Of a stretch of 64,000 nt of DNA, positions 43,432 through 52,522 are shown in pieces. The stretch is from an uncultured SAR116 cluster alpha proteobacterium (lineage in GTDB: Bacteria; Pseudomonadota; Alphaproteobacteria; Puniceispirillales; Puniceispirillaceae). Each line of letters starts with the position of its first letter. Within the stretch, counting starts at the first letter, position 1. A program made the translations under genes and the position numbers. The stretch is from positions 23,321-87,320 of the forward strand of contig CACPDC010000005.1 of NCBI GenBank assembly GCA_902632595.1, given 5' to 3'. The notes under the pieces were generated by a model, which saw only the letters and a program-made list of their open reading frames with translations, searched no databases and was not told the origin of the DNA.

Positions 43432-46400
43432 TTAGCTACAGCCTGTAGTAGAACCACACGTATTGCACTTGAGGCATGTACCATTACGAACGAGGGTGAA
43501 ATTTTGACATTCTGGACATGACTCACCCTCATATCCTTGCAATCTGGCTTGTTTTACCATTTCTTGATTATTTATCCCATATTCAGAGTTAATTGTATTT
43601 TGGGTAATTGTATGAGTTACAAAGCTTTTTTCTGGCGCTGGCGCAAGAAAACTTGTCGTTGCTGCCATCGGTTCCTGGGCAAGAGCTGTAGTTTGGTTTT
43701 TATTTGAATAGACTGTTAATCCCTGTTTGCGCATAAATCCACGACTAGTCGCCCTATCTACTAGCTCCGATTGTGCTTCTCCACCGCCAATTGTGTCAGC
43801 ATCTAAATCCTCTTTGTTTACATGCCCAAGGTCATGTCTGTCTAAATAGGAAATAGCTAATTCTCGGAAGGTATAGTCAAGAATGGATGACGACATTTTG
43901 ATTGCATCATTTCCAGTAACCATTCCTTGTGGCTCAAATCGTGTAAACGTAAAAGCTTCAACAAATTCTTCTAATGGGACACCATATTGAAGACCAATAG
44001 AGACAGAGATGGCAAAATTATTCATCAAAGAGCGGAAAGCAGCTCCTTCTTTATGCATGTCTATGAAAATCTCACCAAGTCGACCATCTTGATATTCTCC
44101 TGTTCTTATGTACACCTTATGACCACCAACAGATGCTTTTTGTGTGTAGCCTTTACGTCTATGAGGTAGCCTGTCGCGTTCTTGCATATGCACAACGCGC
44201 TCAACAATCTTCTCTACAATTTGTGGTGTTGGCATTTTCTGCTCTTCCTCTAGATCTTCGTCATCAATAAGGGAAGATGATAAGGGTTGGCTGAGCTTTG
44301 ACCCATCTCGATATAGCGCATTTGCTTTTAAGCCGAGGCGCCAGGATTGCATGTATGCCTTCCCGCATTCTTCAACGGAGGCATTATTTGGCATATTAAT
44401 AGTTTTTGAGATTGCTCCAGATATGAAAGGTTGCGCTGCTGCCATCATTGTAATATGGCTTTCAACGGGCAAAAATCGTTTTCCTATTCTGCCGCACACA
44501 TTTGCACAGTCAAAAATAGGTAAATGTTGTTTTTTTAGATGCGGGGCTCCTTCTAATGTCATTGCACCACAAATGTGAATATTAGCAGCATCTATTTCAT
44601 CTTTGGAAAAACCAAGCGCTTCTAGCATATTAAATGAAAAGTCATTCAGTTGTGTTTCGCTAAACCCGAGAACATCCTTACAGAAATCAATGCCAAGCGA
44701 ATATTGATTAAATGCAAATTTTATATCGAATGCGTTTTCTAGGCTTGTTTCTAAGTTTTTAAGAACCTCTTCTGTGAATCCTTTATCTTTAAGAGCAGAT
44801 GTTGATATAGCTTGGCAGTCTTTTAAGCTCCCATGGCCCACCGCATAACGGGAAATATCTTTTATTTCTCTTTCTTTATAGCCAAGTTTTTCGAGTGCTT
44901 CTGGTACAACCCTGTTGATTATTTTAAAATATCCGCCACCAGCCAGTTTTTTAAATTTAACAATTGCAAAATCAGGCTCTATACCGGTTGTATCACAATC
45001 CATTACAAGTCCAATCGTTCCTGTGGGTGCAATTACAGTAGCCTGTGCATTTCTAAATCCATGTTCTTTTCCGAGTCTTACAGCATCGTCCCATGCTTTA
45101 GCTGCTGCTTTCGTAAGGTTGCTGTCTGGGTTGCTACTTATTGCAAGCGGAACTGGCAAAACACTTAGATTTTCATAACCTTCAGTTTTTCCGAGCGCTG
45201 CATTCCTATGATTTTTCATCACGCGCATCATAGATGTTGCATTAGCTTTGTATTTTGGAAATGCGCCGAGTTCGCCAGCAATTTCAGCTGAGGTTGCGTA
45301 AGCTCTTCCTGTCATAATAGCCGATATTGCCCCACATATTGCACGTGCTTCATCGCTATCATATGAGTGTCCAGCTGCCATTAGCATTCCGCCTATATTC
45401 GCAAATCCTAATCCAAGTGTCCTGTAATCATACGAGCCTTGCGCAATTTCCTTTGAAGGAAATTGCGCCATGGTGACAGAAATTTCTAATGTTAGCGTCC
45501 ATATTCTAGTTGCATGTTCAAATGTTTTAATATCAAACAAACCGTTTTTATGTCTGAACTGCATTAGATTTAAGGACGCAAGGTTACAAGCTGTATCATC
45601 TATAAACATATATTCTGAACATGGGTTGGATGCGTTTATTCTACCGCCCTTTGGGCAAGTATGCCATTCGTTGATAGTCGTATCGTATTGAAGTCCTGGG
45701 TCAGCACAGGCCCATGCTGCATACGCAATTTTGTCCCATAGTTCTGTTGCGTCTATCTCTTTTGTTATTTTTCCGTCTACTCGACCAATTAGAGACCATT
45801 TACCTTTTTGTTCTACTGCATTTAGAAACTCGTTTGATACACGAACGGAATTATTTGAATTTTGTCCTGCCACTGTAAGATATGCTTCACTATCCCAATC
45901 TGTATCATATGTTTTAAACTCGATTTCTGTGAAGCCTTGTTGAGCGAATTGTATTACCCGTTGAACGTAATTCTCCGGAAGCATTGCTTTTCGTGCCTCT
46001 AAAATAGCTTTTTTTAGCTGGCTATTTTGTTTTGGATCATATCGTTTGGTCTTATCTAGGTCGGCTGTCTCAACACATGCTCTCATTACGTTATTCATGT
46101 GTTTGCTAGCAATTTTTGAACCAGTAACTAGTGCTGCTACTTTTTGCTCTTCAACTACTTTCCAATCAATGTATTCTTCTATATCAGGGTGGTCTACATC
46201 AACCGTGACCATTTTTGCTGCTCGCCTAGTTGTTCCGCCCGATTTTATGGCCCCTGCTGCTCTATCGCCAATTTTAAGGAAGCTCATGAGGCCCGATGAT
46301 TTGCCACCACCTGAGAGATTTTCACCAATACCTCTCAGTTTAGAGAAATTGGATCCCGTGCCTGAACCATATTTAAATAGGCGTGCTTCCCGGACCCATA

Positions 46401-47049
46401 AATCCATGATACCACCTTCATTTACCAAATCGTCACCCACAGACTGGATAAAACACGCGTGTGGTTGGGGATGCTCATATGACGATTTGGAGCGGACCAT
46501 TTTTCCGGTTTCAAAATCCACGTAGTAATGTCCTTGGCTAGGGCCGTCGATGCCATAAGCCCAATGTAACCCTGTATTGAACCATTGTGGTGAGTTGGGT
46601 GCAGCCATCTGCTGTGCTAACATAACACACATCTCTTCATAATAAATTTTTGCGTCGGTTTCGCTACTAAAATAACCCCCTTTCCAACCCCAATAGGCCC
46701 AGGTTCCCGATAAGCGGTGGAAAACTTGTTTTGCTGAGGTTTCACCCATATATCTTTCGTCTTGTGGGATGAGATTTAAAGCCTCTATATCTGGCTGGGA
46801 ACGCCACAACCATGATGGAACACCATTCTCTTCGACCTTTTTTAGCCGCGCGGGCACCCCTGCTTTCCGGAAATATTTTTGAGAGATAATATCGGTTGCT
46901 ACTTGACTGTATTGGCTGGGAACTTCTATGTCGTTGGCCGAAAAAACAATTGTACCGTCTGGGTTACGAATCTCGCTACTTGCTGACCGAAATGGGATAT
47001 TATCGTATAATTCTTCATTTTCTTTTGTCAGTAGCCGCTCAAAACGCAT
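43432..47049 (-). CDS. nrdJ: Vitamin B12-dependent ribonucleoside-diphosphate reductase (class II)
   Basis: A 1205-residue adenosylcobalamin-dependent reductase. The N-terminal part has [15 protein letters not shown] and the substrate-region [13 protein letters not shown]. The catalytic area has [24 protein letters not shown] and the later [23 protein letters not shown]. The C-terminus ends in a Cys-rich zinc-ribbon-like module ([20 protein letters not shown]) typical of long proteobacterial NrdJ. It makes deoxyribonucleotides regardless of oxygen and needs B12. An AAGGA ribosome-binding site precedes the ATG. The 5' leader holds two inverted-repeat structures listed separately. Confidence 0.96.
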   Translation of the reverse strand: MRFERLLTKENEELYDNIPFRSASSEIRNPDGTIVFSANDIEVPSQYSQVATDIISQKYFRKAGVPARLKKVEENGVPSWLWRSQPDIEALNLIPQDERYMGETSAKQVFHRLSGTWAYWGWKGGYFSSETDAKIYYEEMCVMLAQQMAAPNSPQWFNTGLHWAYGIDGPSQGHYYVDFETGKMVRSKSSYEHPQPHACFIQSVGDDLVNEGGIMDLWVREARLFKYGSGTGSNFSKLRGIGENLSGGGKSSGLMSFLKIGDRAAGAIKSGGTTRRAAKMVTVDVDHPDIEEYIDWKVVEEQKVAALVTGSKIASKHMNNVMRACVETADLDKTKRYDPKQNSQLKKAILEARKAMLPENYVQRVIQFAQQGFTEIEFKTYDTDWDSEAYLTVAGQNSNNSVRVSNEFLNAVEQKGKWSLIGRVDGKITKEIDATELWDKIAYAAWACADPGLQYDTTINEWHTCPKGGRINASNPCSEYMFIDDTACNLASLNLMQFRHKNGLFDIKTFEHATRIWTLTLEISVTMAQFPSKEIAQGSYDYRTLGLGFANIGGMLMAAGHSYDSDEARAICGAISAIMTGRAYATSAEIAGELGAFPKYKANATSMMRVMKNHRNAALGKTEGYENLSVLPVPLAISSNPDSNLTKAAAKAWDDAVRLGKEHGFRNAQATVIAPTGTIGLVMDCDTTGIEPDFAIVKFKKLAGGGYFKIINRVVPEALEKLGYKEREIKDISRYAVGHGSLKDCQAISTSALKDKGFTEEVLKNLETSLENAFDIKFAFNQYSLGIDFCKDVLGFSETQLNDFSFNMLEALGFSKDEIDAANIHICGAMTLEGAPHLKKQHLPIFDCANVCGRIGKRFLPVESHITMMAAAQPFISGAISKTINMPNNASVEECGKAYMQSWRLGLKANALYRDGSKLSQPLSSSLIDDEDLEEEQKMPTPQIVEKIVERVVHMQERDRLPHRRKGYTQKASVGGHKVYIRTGEYQDGRLGEIFIDMHKEGAAFRSLMNNFAISVSIGLQYGVPLEEFVEAFTFTRFEPQGMVTGNDAIKMSSSILDYTFRELAISYLDRHDLGHVNKEDLDADTIGGGEAQSELVDRATSRGFMRKQGLTVYSNKNQTTALAQEPMAATTSFLAPAPEKSFVTHTITQNTINSEYGINNQEMVKQARLQGYEGESCPECQNFTLVRNGTCLKCNTCGSTTGCS

Positions 47050-47073
47050 GATTCAATGTCCTTCTTAATGCAT

Positions 47074-47100
47074 GATTCGCTAAGACTTTTTACGCGAATC
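47074..47100 (-). other. Hairpin in the nrdJ leader, proximal
   Basis: GATTCGC and its perfect reverse complement GCGAATC (7 bp) flank a 13-base loop. It ends about 25 bases before the nrdJ ATG, just upstream of the ribosome-binding site. Pairing is seen directly; a role in translation control is inference. Confidence 0.5.
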
Positions 47101-47116
47101 GCTGATTTTCCTAAAT

Positions 47117-47165
47117 CCTCGGAATAAAATTATACAACTACATGTTGTAGATGAGGCTTCCGAGG
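47117..47165 (-). other. Nested inverted repeats in the nrdJ leader, distal
   Basis: The outer arms CCTCGGAA and TTCCGAGG pair perfectly over 8 bp and enclose 33 bases. Inside, TACAAC-N5-GTTGTA pairs over 6 bp (47133-47149), and an overlapping CTACA/TGTAG pair offers an alternative inner helix. The whole could be a folded RNA leader, or the inner dyad could be a protein operator. I do not see a cobalamin-riboswitch B12 box. The structure is on the template of the nrdJ mRNA leader. Confidence 0.5.
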
Positions 47166-47476
47166 TTACCTGATGTAGTATTTTAGATCAAGTTTGACAA
47201 TCAAAAAAAATGATCTTTTGTCATATTTTTTTTCTTGACCTTCACTAGTCCGTTGAATTTATTCGATAGATGCTGTGTGACCATTCTTTTTCTTTGCAAA
47301 ATTTTTTTGTAGTAGTTGAACGCACTGTTTTCCCTTTATAACTATCGGTGTTGCCACGATCTGAAAGAAAACATTTATCAATTACGCTTTTTTTGGTAAT
47401 ATATAGAGCAGTAACAAAAAAATAAAAAATGTCTTCAAGCTTGTTTTGAACCCGCCATGGATAGGAAACCATATAT
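47166..47476. other. Divergent intergenic region between nrdJ and the NDUFA12-family gene
   Basis: The part away from the nrdJ leader is AT-rich with long A/T runs. A 75-codon minus-strand frame (47245-47472) has no recognisable domain and is not called. The nrdJ promoter probably lies around 47170-47230. No tRNA or terminator is evident. Confidence 0.5.
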
Positions 47477-47833
47477 ATGCAACTAATTTCTAAATTATTA
47501 ATTATTTGTACTGCTACTTTCAGAGGTGAAGATGAATTTGGGAATAAATATTACGAAAAGGTTTATAAAAAAGGTCAGCGCAGGTCTAAAAGATATGTGC
47601 TTTTTAATGGGATAGCAGAGGCATCAAAAGTTCCAGCAGATTGGCATGGATGGCTCCATCACACACAAAAAGAGACTCCACCAGAAGGGGGGTATAGCAA
47701 ATATGAATGGCAGGATGTCCATCTTCCAAATTTAACTGGCACTAAATTTGCCTACCGTCCAAAGGGTCATATACTCAGCGGTGGAAAGCGGGTAAAAGCT
47801 TCCGGTGATTATGAACCCTGGACACCTACATAA
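47477..47833 (+). CDS. NDUFA12-family NADH:ubiquinone oxidoreductase accessory subunit
   Basis: A 118-residue protein of the NDUFA12 (B17.2) family: GEDEFGNKYYEKVYKKGQR, RYVLFNGIAEASKVPADWHGWLHH, and a C-terminal SGDYEPWTPT. It is an accessory subunit at the matrix/cytoplasmic arm of complex I and is conserved in alphaproteobacteria and mitochondria. The first 15 residues do not resemble the usual tryptophan-rich N-terminus; no alternative in-frame start rescues it. It leads the NDUFA12-mlaD-DUF2155 cluster. Confidence 0.88.
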   Translation: MQLISKLLIICTATFRGEDEFGNKYYEKVYKKGQRRSKRYVLFNGIAEASKVPADWHGWLHHTQKETPPEGGYSKYEWQDVHLPNLTGTKFAYRPKGHILSGGKRVKASGDYEPWTPT

Positions 47834-47911
47834 TGAGTAAATTTGCCACTAGAAATTGTATTTTGCATATGGAATCTATGCCCGGCTAATATAAAAGGAT
47901 TTTTAATTAAT

Positions 47912-48358
47912 ATGCGTCAAAATACTTTCGAGACATTGCTAGGTGCAATAATAATTCTGGGTGCAGTGTTTTTTGCATTAACAGTTTATAATTCAGCTAA
48001 CTTGACACCGTCAGATGGTTTGGAATTGAGAGCGGAATTTAGCGACGTATCTGGGCTTGCTGTAGGCGACGATGTTTTTTTGGCAGGAATTAAAATAGGT
48101 CAAGTGACAAGCCAAGAAATTGACAAAATGACTTATATGGCTAGGCTGACATTTAGAATTGATCCTGATATAAAGTTACCGGCGGATTCCAGTGCAAGTA
48201 TTGTTGCCAAATCTCTCTTAGGAGGTTATGTGCTCGAACTCTCGCCTGGCTCTGATGAGGAGATGATGGAACAGGGGGATATTATTTACGATACATTCGA
48301 TCCGGTTAGTCTTACAGACTTATTAGGTAAGTTCGTATTTCAAAATTCAAACCAATAA
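47912..48358 (+). CDS. mlaD: MlaD-family (MCE domain) outer membrane lipid asymmetry protein
   Basis: A 148-residue protein with an N-terminal membrane anchor (about residues 7-27, LLGAIIILGAVFFALTVY) and one MCE domain (LELRAEFSDVSGLAVGDDVFLAGIKIGQV, then SASIVAKSLLGGYVLELSPG). MlaD hexamers bind phospholipids between MlaFEB and MlaC. mlaF, mlaE and mlaC are not here; that separation is usual for alphaproteobacteria. The frame extends to 47843, but MRQNTFETLL at 47912 is the family start, with AAGGA about 12 bases upstream. Confidence 0.92.
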   Translation: MRQNTFETLLGAIIILGAVFFALTVYNSANLTPSDGLELRAEFSDVSGLAVGDDVFLAGIKIGQVTSQEIDKMTYMARLTFRIDPDIKLPADSSASIVAKSLLGGYVLELSPGSDEEMMEQGDIIYDTFDPVSLTDLLGKFVFQNSNQ

Positions 48359-48369
48359 CTTAGTATATT

Positions 48370-48774
48370 ATGGGAATGAAGCTTTTTCGATTAATATCGC
48401 TGCTTAATATCATAATTATAGCCAATCAAACAATTGCTGTTAAACACTCAGTTGCTTCAAATTGGATGGTAGCTCAATCCGCCGAATTACAACTTCTCGA
48501 CAAGATAACCGCTCGTATCTCCACAACTATAGTTCCCGTTGGTGGTGGCGCTGAGTTTGGGACGCTAGAGTTAAGAGTCCATTATTGTGCCTACAGACCA
48601 CCAGAAGAAACACCTGAGAATGCAGCATTTATAATAATCTATGATAACGGATATGGAGATAGAAAGCTTCAACAAACATTATTCTCGGGCTGGATGTTTG
48701 CTTCAAGTCCTGCTATCTCTGGTTTAGAGCACCCCGTTTATGACGTAACTTTATTATCATGTAACAAGGAATAA
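48370..48774 (+). CDS. DUF2155 domain secreted protein
   Basis: A 134-residue protein with a signal peptide (about residues 1-24, ending TIAVKHS) and the DUF2155 core: LQLLDKITARISTTIVPVGGGAEFGTLELRVHYC, then PPEETPENAAF and LFSGWMFASSPAISGLEHPVYDV. Function unknown; the family is an alphaproteobacterial hallmark found beside aat and NDUFA12. ATG at 48370 or two codons later is possible. The last 37 bases overlap the 3' end of the convergent aat. Confidence 0.9.
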   Translation: MGMKLFRLISLLNIIIIANQTIAVKHSVASNWMVAQSAELQLLDKITARISTTIVPVGGGAEFGTLELRVHYCAYRPPEETPENAAFIIIYDNGYGDRKLQQTLFSGWMFASSPAISGLEHPVYDVTLLSCNKE

Positions 48775-49400
48775 AGAACTGTTGTTTCGGGAACCTCTAA
48801 TTTCAGGCCAGAATCATTATTTATCGCATTTTCAAGCTTTTTCTGGAATTCTTCCTTTTTCAGTGGTTGGACGCCGAATTGAATAAGATGGTCGCTTACA
48901 AATTGTGCGTCTAATAGTTTAAAATTACCATATTTAAGCCTAGCCATTAAATGACATAATGCGATCTTAGAGGCGTTTGATACACGGCTGAACATAGACT
49001 CACCAAAAAAGGCACCACCAATAGCAACCCCGTATAAACCGCCTATCAGATTTTCCTCTTGATATACCTCTACTGAATGGGCAAATCCTAGCATGTGAAG
49101 AGAGATATAAAGTCTTCTTATTGTCGGATTTATCCAGGTTTCATTTGTATCAGATCTGGGTGCAGCGCATCCGTCGATAACTGCAGGAAAGTTTTGATTC
49201 CATTGTATAACAAACGGTTGTTTTTTTAATAATCTTTGTAATTTTTTTGGTATCCGAGGATTTTCTAGTGGTATGATACCTCTAACCTCAGGTTGAAAAA
49301 ATTGAATTTCTTTAGCATCTTTGCTTGCCGCCATGGGAAATATACCGAGTGTGTAGGCCTGTATTATTGTTTCTGGCGCAATAATGAATTGTTGTGACAA
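48738..49400 (-). CDS. aat: Leucyl/phenylalanyl-tRNA--protein transferase
   Basis: A 220-residue enzyme that adds Leu or Phe to the N-terminus of proteins starting with Arg or Lys, making them ClpS-ClpAP substrates. Family motifs: AYTLGIFPMAASKDA, the RGIIPLENPRIPKKL loop, and YGVAIGGAFFGESMFSRVSNASKIAL. The start is TTG, strongly supported by AGGAGG six bases upstream. It ends in a 37-bp overlap with the DUF2155 gene on the other strand. With clpS and clpA at 39 kb this gives most of an N-degron pathway. Confidence 0.94.
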   Translation of the reverse strand: MSQQFIIAPETIIQAYTLGIFPMAASKDAKEIQFFQPEVRGIIPLENPRIPKKLQRLLKKQPFVIQWNQNFPAVIDGCAAPRSDTNETWINPTIRRLYISLHMLGFAHSVEVYQEENLIGGLYGVAIGGAFFGESMFSRVSNASKIALCHLMARLKYGNFKLLDAQFVSDHLIQFGVQPLKKEEFQKKLENAINNDSGLKLEVPETTVLYSLLHDNKVTS

Positions 49401-49406
49401 TCACTT

Positions 49407-49412
49407 CCTCCT
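49407..49412 (-). promoter_or_regulatory. Ribosome-binding site deciding the TTG start of aat
   Basis: A perfect AGGAGG on the minus strand sits six bases before the TTG at 49400. It is among the strongest such sites in the window and supports the non-ATG start. Confidence 0.8.
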
Positions 49413-49524
49413 ATTTGTGGCATGACATCTAAAGCCGTTTAGAAAAATTTTTAATCGACATGATTAAAATTTAAATATTAAATTTTATATCGGAAATAAT
49501 GGATTTAAAAAATTGTTAATAGTT

Positions 49525-49977
49525 TTAGTTATTTTGTTGGCTGGCAACAAATAATTCCGAGAGTGCTCTTATCGCAAGGGTATAGGAATGTGCCCCTAGT
49601 CCAATAATTACACCATTAGATATCGATGAAAGCATCGATTTATGTCGAAATTCTTCTCGGGCATGAATATTAGACACATGAACCTCTATTACTTTACCAG
49701 AAAATAAAGCAAGAGCGTCTCTTAAGGCAACTGAGGAATGAGTATATCCACCAGCGTTAATTATAATACCATCATAATGGTTTGTGGCCTTTTGAATTGT
49801 ATTCACAAGTTCTCCCTCAAAATTGGATTGGCTAAATGTTACCTGCAATTTAAGCTCAGCGGCTACAACTTTACAGGACGTTTCAATGTCCTTTAAAGTT
49901 GTGTGTCCATAAATCTCGGGCTGCCTTGTCCCAAGCATGTTTAAATTCGGTCCATTTATAATAAGAATTTTTGCCAT
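49525..49977 (-). CDS. aroQ: Type II 3-dehydroquinate dehydratase
   Basis: A 150-residue dodecameric-type dehydroquinase: ILIINGPNLNMLGTRQPEIYGH with the catalytic Tyr, QSNFEGELV, INAGGYTHSSVALRDAL and VEVHVSNIHAREEFRHKSM with the catalytic His region. It converts 3-dehydroquinate to 3-dehydroshikimate. In many alphaproteobacteria accB and accC follow it; here the next gene is aat after 124 bp. Confidence 0.96.
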   Translation of the reverse strand: MAKILIINGPNLNMLGTRQPEIYGHTTLKDIETSCKVVAAELKLQVTFSQSNFEGELVNTIQKATNHYDGIIINAGGYTHSSVALRDALALFSGKVIEVHVSNIHAREEFRHKSMLSSISNGVIIGLGAHSYTLAIRALSELFVASQQNN

Positions 49978-50104
49978 AGTTTAAAGCGCCTAATATCTAA
50001 TAGTGAAGTTATAATGGTACTTATCTATAGCGTAATTAAAGTAAGAATGCGAATAAACAATTCTATAGACGGTAATTATGCAAACTTATTCCCAATATAG
50101 GATG

Positions 50105-50815
50105 TTAGCGTTTATTTCTTTCGAATTTAATAAGCGCTTTTATTTCCTCAAGGCTTATCGCTCCTGGTATAATCCTGTCTCCTATTAATAAAGCCGGTGT
50201 TCCTTCTATGCCAATAGCTCGGCCGGCGTCAATGTTACGACGCAAGATGCGGTCAAGCCTATCACTAGATATGGCTTCATTGAATTGTTTCATATTCAGA
50301 CCAAGTGTCTCTGCTGTTTTTCTTAAAGAAGTATCAGTTATGCCGCCACCTGAGGTCATTAAGGCAAGATGATATTCTAGAAATTTATCTTGCTCTTCAG
50401 CAGCCAAAGCAGCTTTTGCTGCTGACACAGAGCTTTTGGATAATATAGGGAATTCTTTAATTACTATTAAAACGTCTTTATCTTCAGAAACCAGAGTTTG
50501 CAGTGTTTTAAAAAGTCTTTTGCAATAACCACAATTGTAATCTGAATATTCATATATGACAAAAGAGGCCTCTGGGTTGCCAAATCGTCCATCACCCTCA
50601 CTATCATAACTAAGCGAAATTGCCGTCTTTTCTGCTTCCTTTGCTTTTTCTCTCGAATAATTCAGTATTAAGTCATACAAGATGTCTGGGTTTTGATTAA
50701 GATAACTCTCAATCATTCGCTGAATTTGTTGTTCCTCAGACTCAGAAAATTTTGCATGCGCAGACTGAATGGTAAAGGTGAGACACAATCCTAAAACATA
50801 AATAAACGTCTTCAT
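50105..50815 (-). CDS. DsbA-family thiol:disulfide oxidoreductase, secreted
   Basis: A 236-residue protein with a signal peptide (about residues 1-21, ending SAHAKF), a helical N-terminal stretch (SEEQQIQRMIESYLNQNPDILYDLI) and a DsbA-like thioredoxin domain with Cys95-Gly-Tyr-Cys98 and the cis-proline loop GTPALLIGD. The N-terminal extension is typical of the DsbD-gamma/ScsC-like Com1 group, which may oligomerise. It probably forms or isomerises disulfides in the periplasm. The frame extends to 50905, but the ATG at 50815 starts the signal peptide. Confidence 0.9.
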   Translation of the reverse strand: MKTFIYVLGLCLTFTIQSAHAKFSESEEQQIQRMIESYLNQNPDILYDLILNYSREKAKEAEKTAISLSYDSEGDGRFGNPEASFVIYEYSDYNCGYCKRLFKTLQTLVSEDKDVLIVIKEFPILSKSSVSAAKAALAAEEQDKFLEYHLALMTSGGGITDTSLRKTAETLGLNMKQFNEAISSDRLDRILRRNIDAGRAIGIEGTPALLIGDRIIPGAISLEEIKALIKFERNKR

Positions 50816-50941
50816 ATTTTTCCCGCGAATGAGATTTTTAACCAATTTTTGCTCCTTAGCATGGGAAACAAAATCTTTCAACAATAGAACTATGCTATTA
50901 GACATTGGACTAGCAATTTTTTTTATAACAGAAGAGAATAT

Positions 50942-52306
50942 TTAGCGAATTTTTGATTTTTGGGAGTTCTCAATTAAAAATTTAAGGTCTAACAGATTTC
51001 CTTTTAATTCAGGAGTTAAATCTGGTTCTATTATGGCGCGTTCTATGTGAATAGCAGCCTCCTGAAGATTATCGCGAAGATAAGCTGCCTCAGCTAGCTG
51101 CCAGTTTGCTCTTGCCATATCACCTGTCTTGCCCAATGCTATTGCATATTCTCTTCTAGCAAACGGCAACTCTGGTTCACCGGAAACTGCTATTTTCAGG
51201 ATATCTCTCGCATAAATAAAGTTGTCAAAATTTTCCGTAGCTAATAATACTCGACCAAGACGTAAGGCAATTAACGGAGCGTTCCCACTTTTATCAAAGG
51301 CTTCTTCAAAATATTCGAGCGCGGACCCTAGCTCTTTATTTGCAAATGCTATTTCACCAGCAAGTTCATAAAAATAGGGGTTACCTGGTTCTGCCATTAA
51401 TAAAAAGTCGATATCATCTTTTGCCGATTTGAGATTGCCATACCTGAAATAAGCGATTGCACGTTCATATCTCTTGTTAATAGATAAATCCCTATTTTTT
51501 GATTTTTCCATGATTTCTTCAGGTCTCTGCTGATAACCAGATAATTTTCCAACTATTCGCCCAAAATTTTTATAATCTAACGATCTCATCAATTTCTTGT
51601 TAAAAACTGATTTTGCCACGTGGTCTTCATAGACTGCTAACCGTTGTTTGGTCCCAGGGTGTGTTTTATAATACTCAGACTGGTAACTCTCAGGTAGGAC
51701 ATTTTGACGGGATAAACGTTTCATCATATTTGCCATGCTGACGGCGCTTATCTCTAACTCGTCAAGCATTTTGAGTGCCCATTCGTCAGCAACAGCCTCA
51801 TTTACCCGGGAACCATAATAAAATTGTCGAGCGACTCTATCATTACCCCCTATCAATAGACCTGCTGCTAGCTCCCCAGAGCCCCCAATAGCCGCGGCCG
51901 CCGCAAGGGCGGTGCTAAATGATGATGTATTTTTTGCTATCTCTATAGATTCACTTTTTCTAGCCACGTGACCTGAAACAATATGACCTAATTCGTGCGC
52001 CATTACTCCAATAACTTCTTCTAAAGTTTCCGCTTCCAAAAGAAGACCGGAGTGAAGGTAGATTACATTTCTGTTAGTAACAAATGCATTATAAGAAGCA
52101 TTTAAAACTACTCGAACTTTTACTTGTGATGAGATATCAGCTTTTTTTAGCAAAGGTTCTAAAAATCCTTCCAGTATACTCTCTAATTCTGAGTCCCGAA
52201 TCAAATTTGCGTAGCAATTTGTTGCTACACAGGAAAAAAATAGGAAAAAAAGCATAATAAAATGAAAGATTCTAATATTTAGCATTTGTCTTGTTTTTTT
52301 TCTCAT
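50942..52306 (-). CDS. M48 family metalloprotease with TPR repeats (BepA/YfgC-like)
   Basis: A 454-residue protein with a signal peptide (about residues 1-33, ending ATNCYA), a gluzincin active site HELGH at 104-108 with the third ligand in AVADEWALKML, and C-terminal TPR-like helices (about 270-440; YFRYGNLKSAKDDIDFLL, EPGNPYFYELAGEIAF). BepA assists or degrades outer membrane proteins such as LptD at the BAM complex. Its C-terminus is a TPR cradle as in E. coli BepA. It lies 126 bp before the DsbA-like gene on the same strand, and disulfides matter for LptD, though the link is inference. Confidence 0.9.
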   Translation of the reverse strand: MRKKTRQMLNIRIFHFIMLFFLFFSCVATNCYANLIRDSELESILEGFLEPLLKKADISSQVKVRVVLNASYNAFVTNRNVIYLHSGLLLEAETLEEVIGVMAHELGHIVSGHVARKSESIEIAKNTSSFSTALAAAAAIGGSGELAAGLLIGGNDRVARQFYYGSRVNEAVADEWALKMLDELEISAVSMANMMKRLSRQNVLPESYQSEYYKTHPGTKQRLAVYEDHVAKSVFNKKLMRSLDYKNFGRIVGKLSGYQQRPEEIMEKSKNRDLSINKRYERAIAYFRYGNLKSAKDDIDFLLMAEPGNPYFYELAGEIAFANKELGSALEYFEEAFDKSGNAPLIALRLGRVLLATENFDNFIYARDILKIAVSGEPELPFARREYAIALGKTGDMARANWQLAEAAYLRDNLQEAAIHIERAIIEPDLTPELKGNLLDLKFLIENSQKSKIR

Positions 52307-52522
52307 TAAAATAAAATAAAATTCTAATTTTTTCGAAAAAAAGGTATAAAATTCGAATTTATTTATTTGACACAGTAGTCAACATGTGATTTTTACCGTT
52401 TTTCTTTATTTAAACATAAAACTGAAAAAACAATAGTAACACAGTCAACGATAATAAACAGCACCTCATACATCAATTTTGGGTCGAGCATTTGTTATTT
52501 ACTAAAACAAAAAGGTGAAAAA

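Noticed and set aside
47050..47200. Cobalamin riboswitch before the B12-dependent nrdJ
   Set aside because: I looked for a B12-box-like sequence and the conserved core and found none; only simple inverted repeats are present.
47245..47472. 75-codon minus-strand ORF between nrdJ and the NDUFA12 gene
   Set aside because: No recognisable domain, no good ribosome-binding site, polar and biased composition; probably chance in AT-rich DNA.
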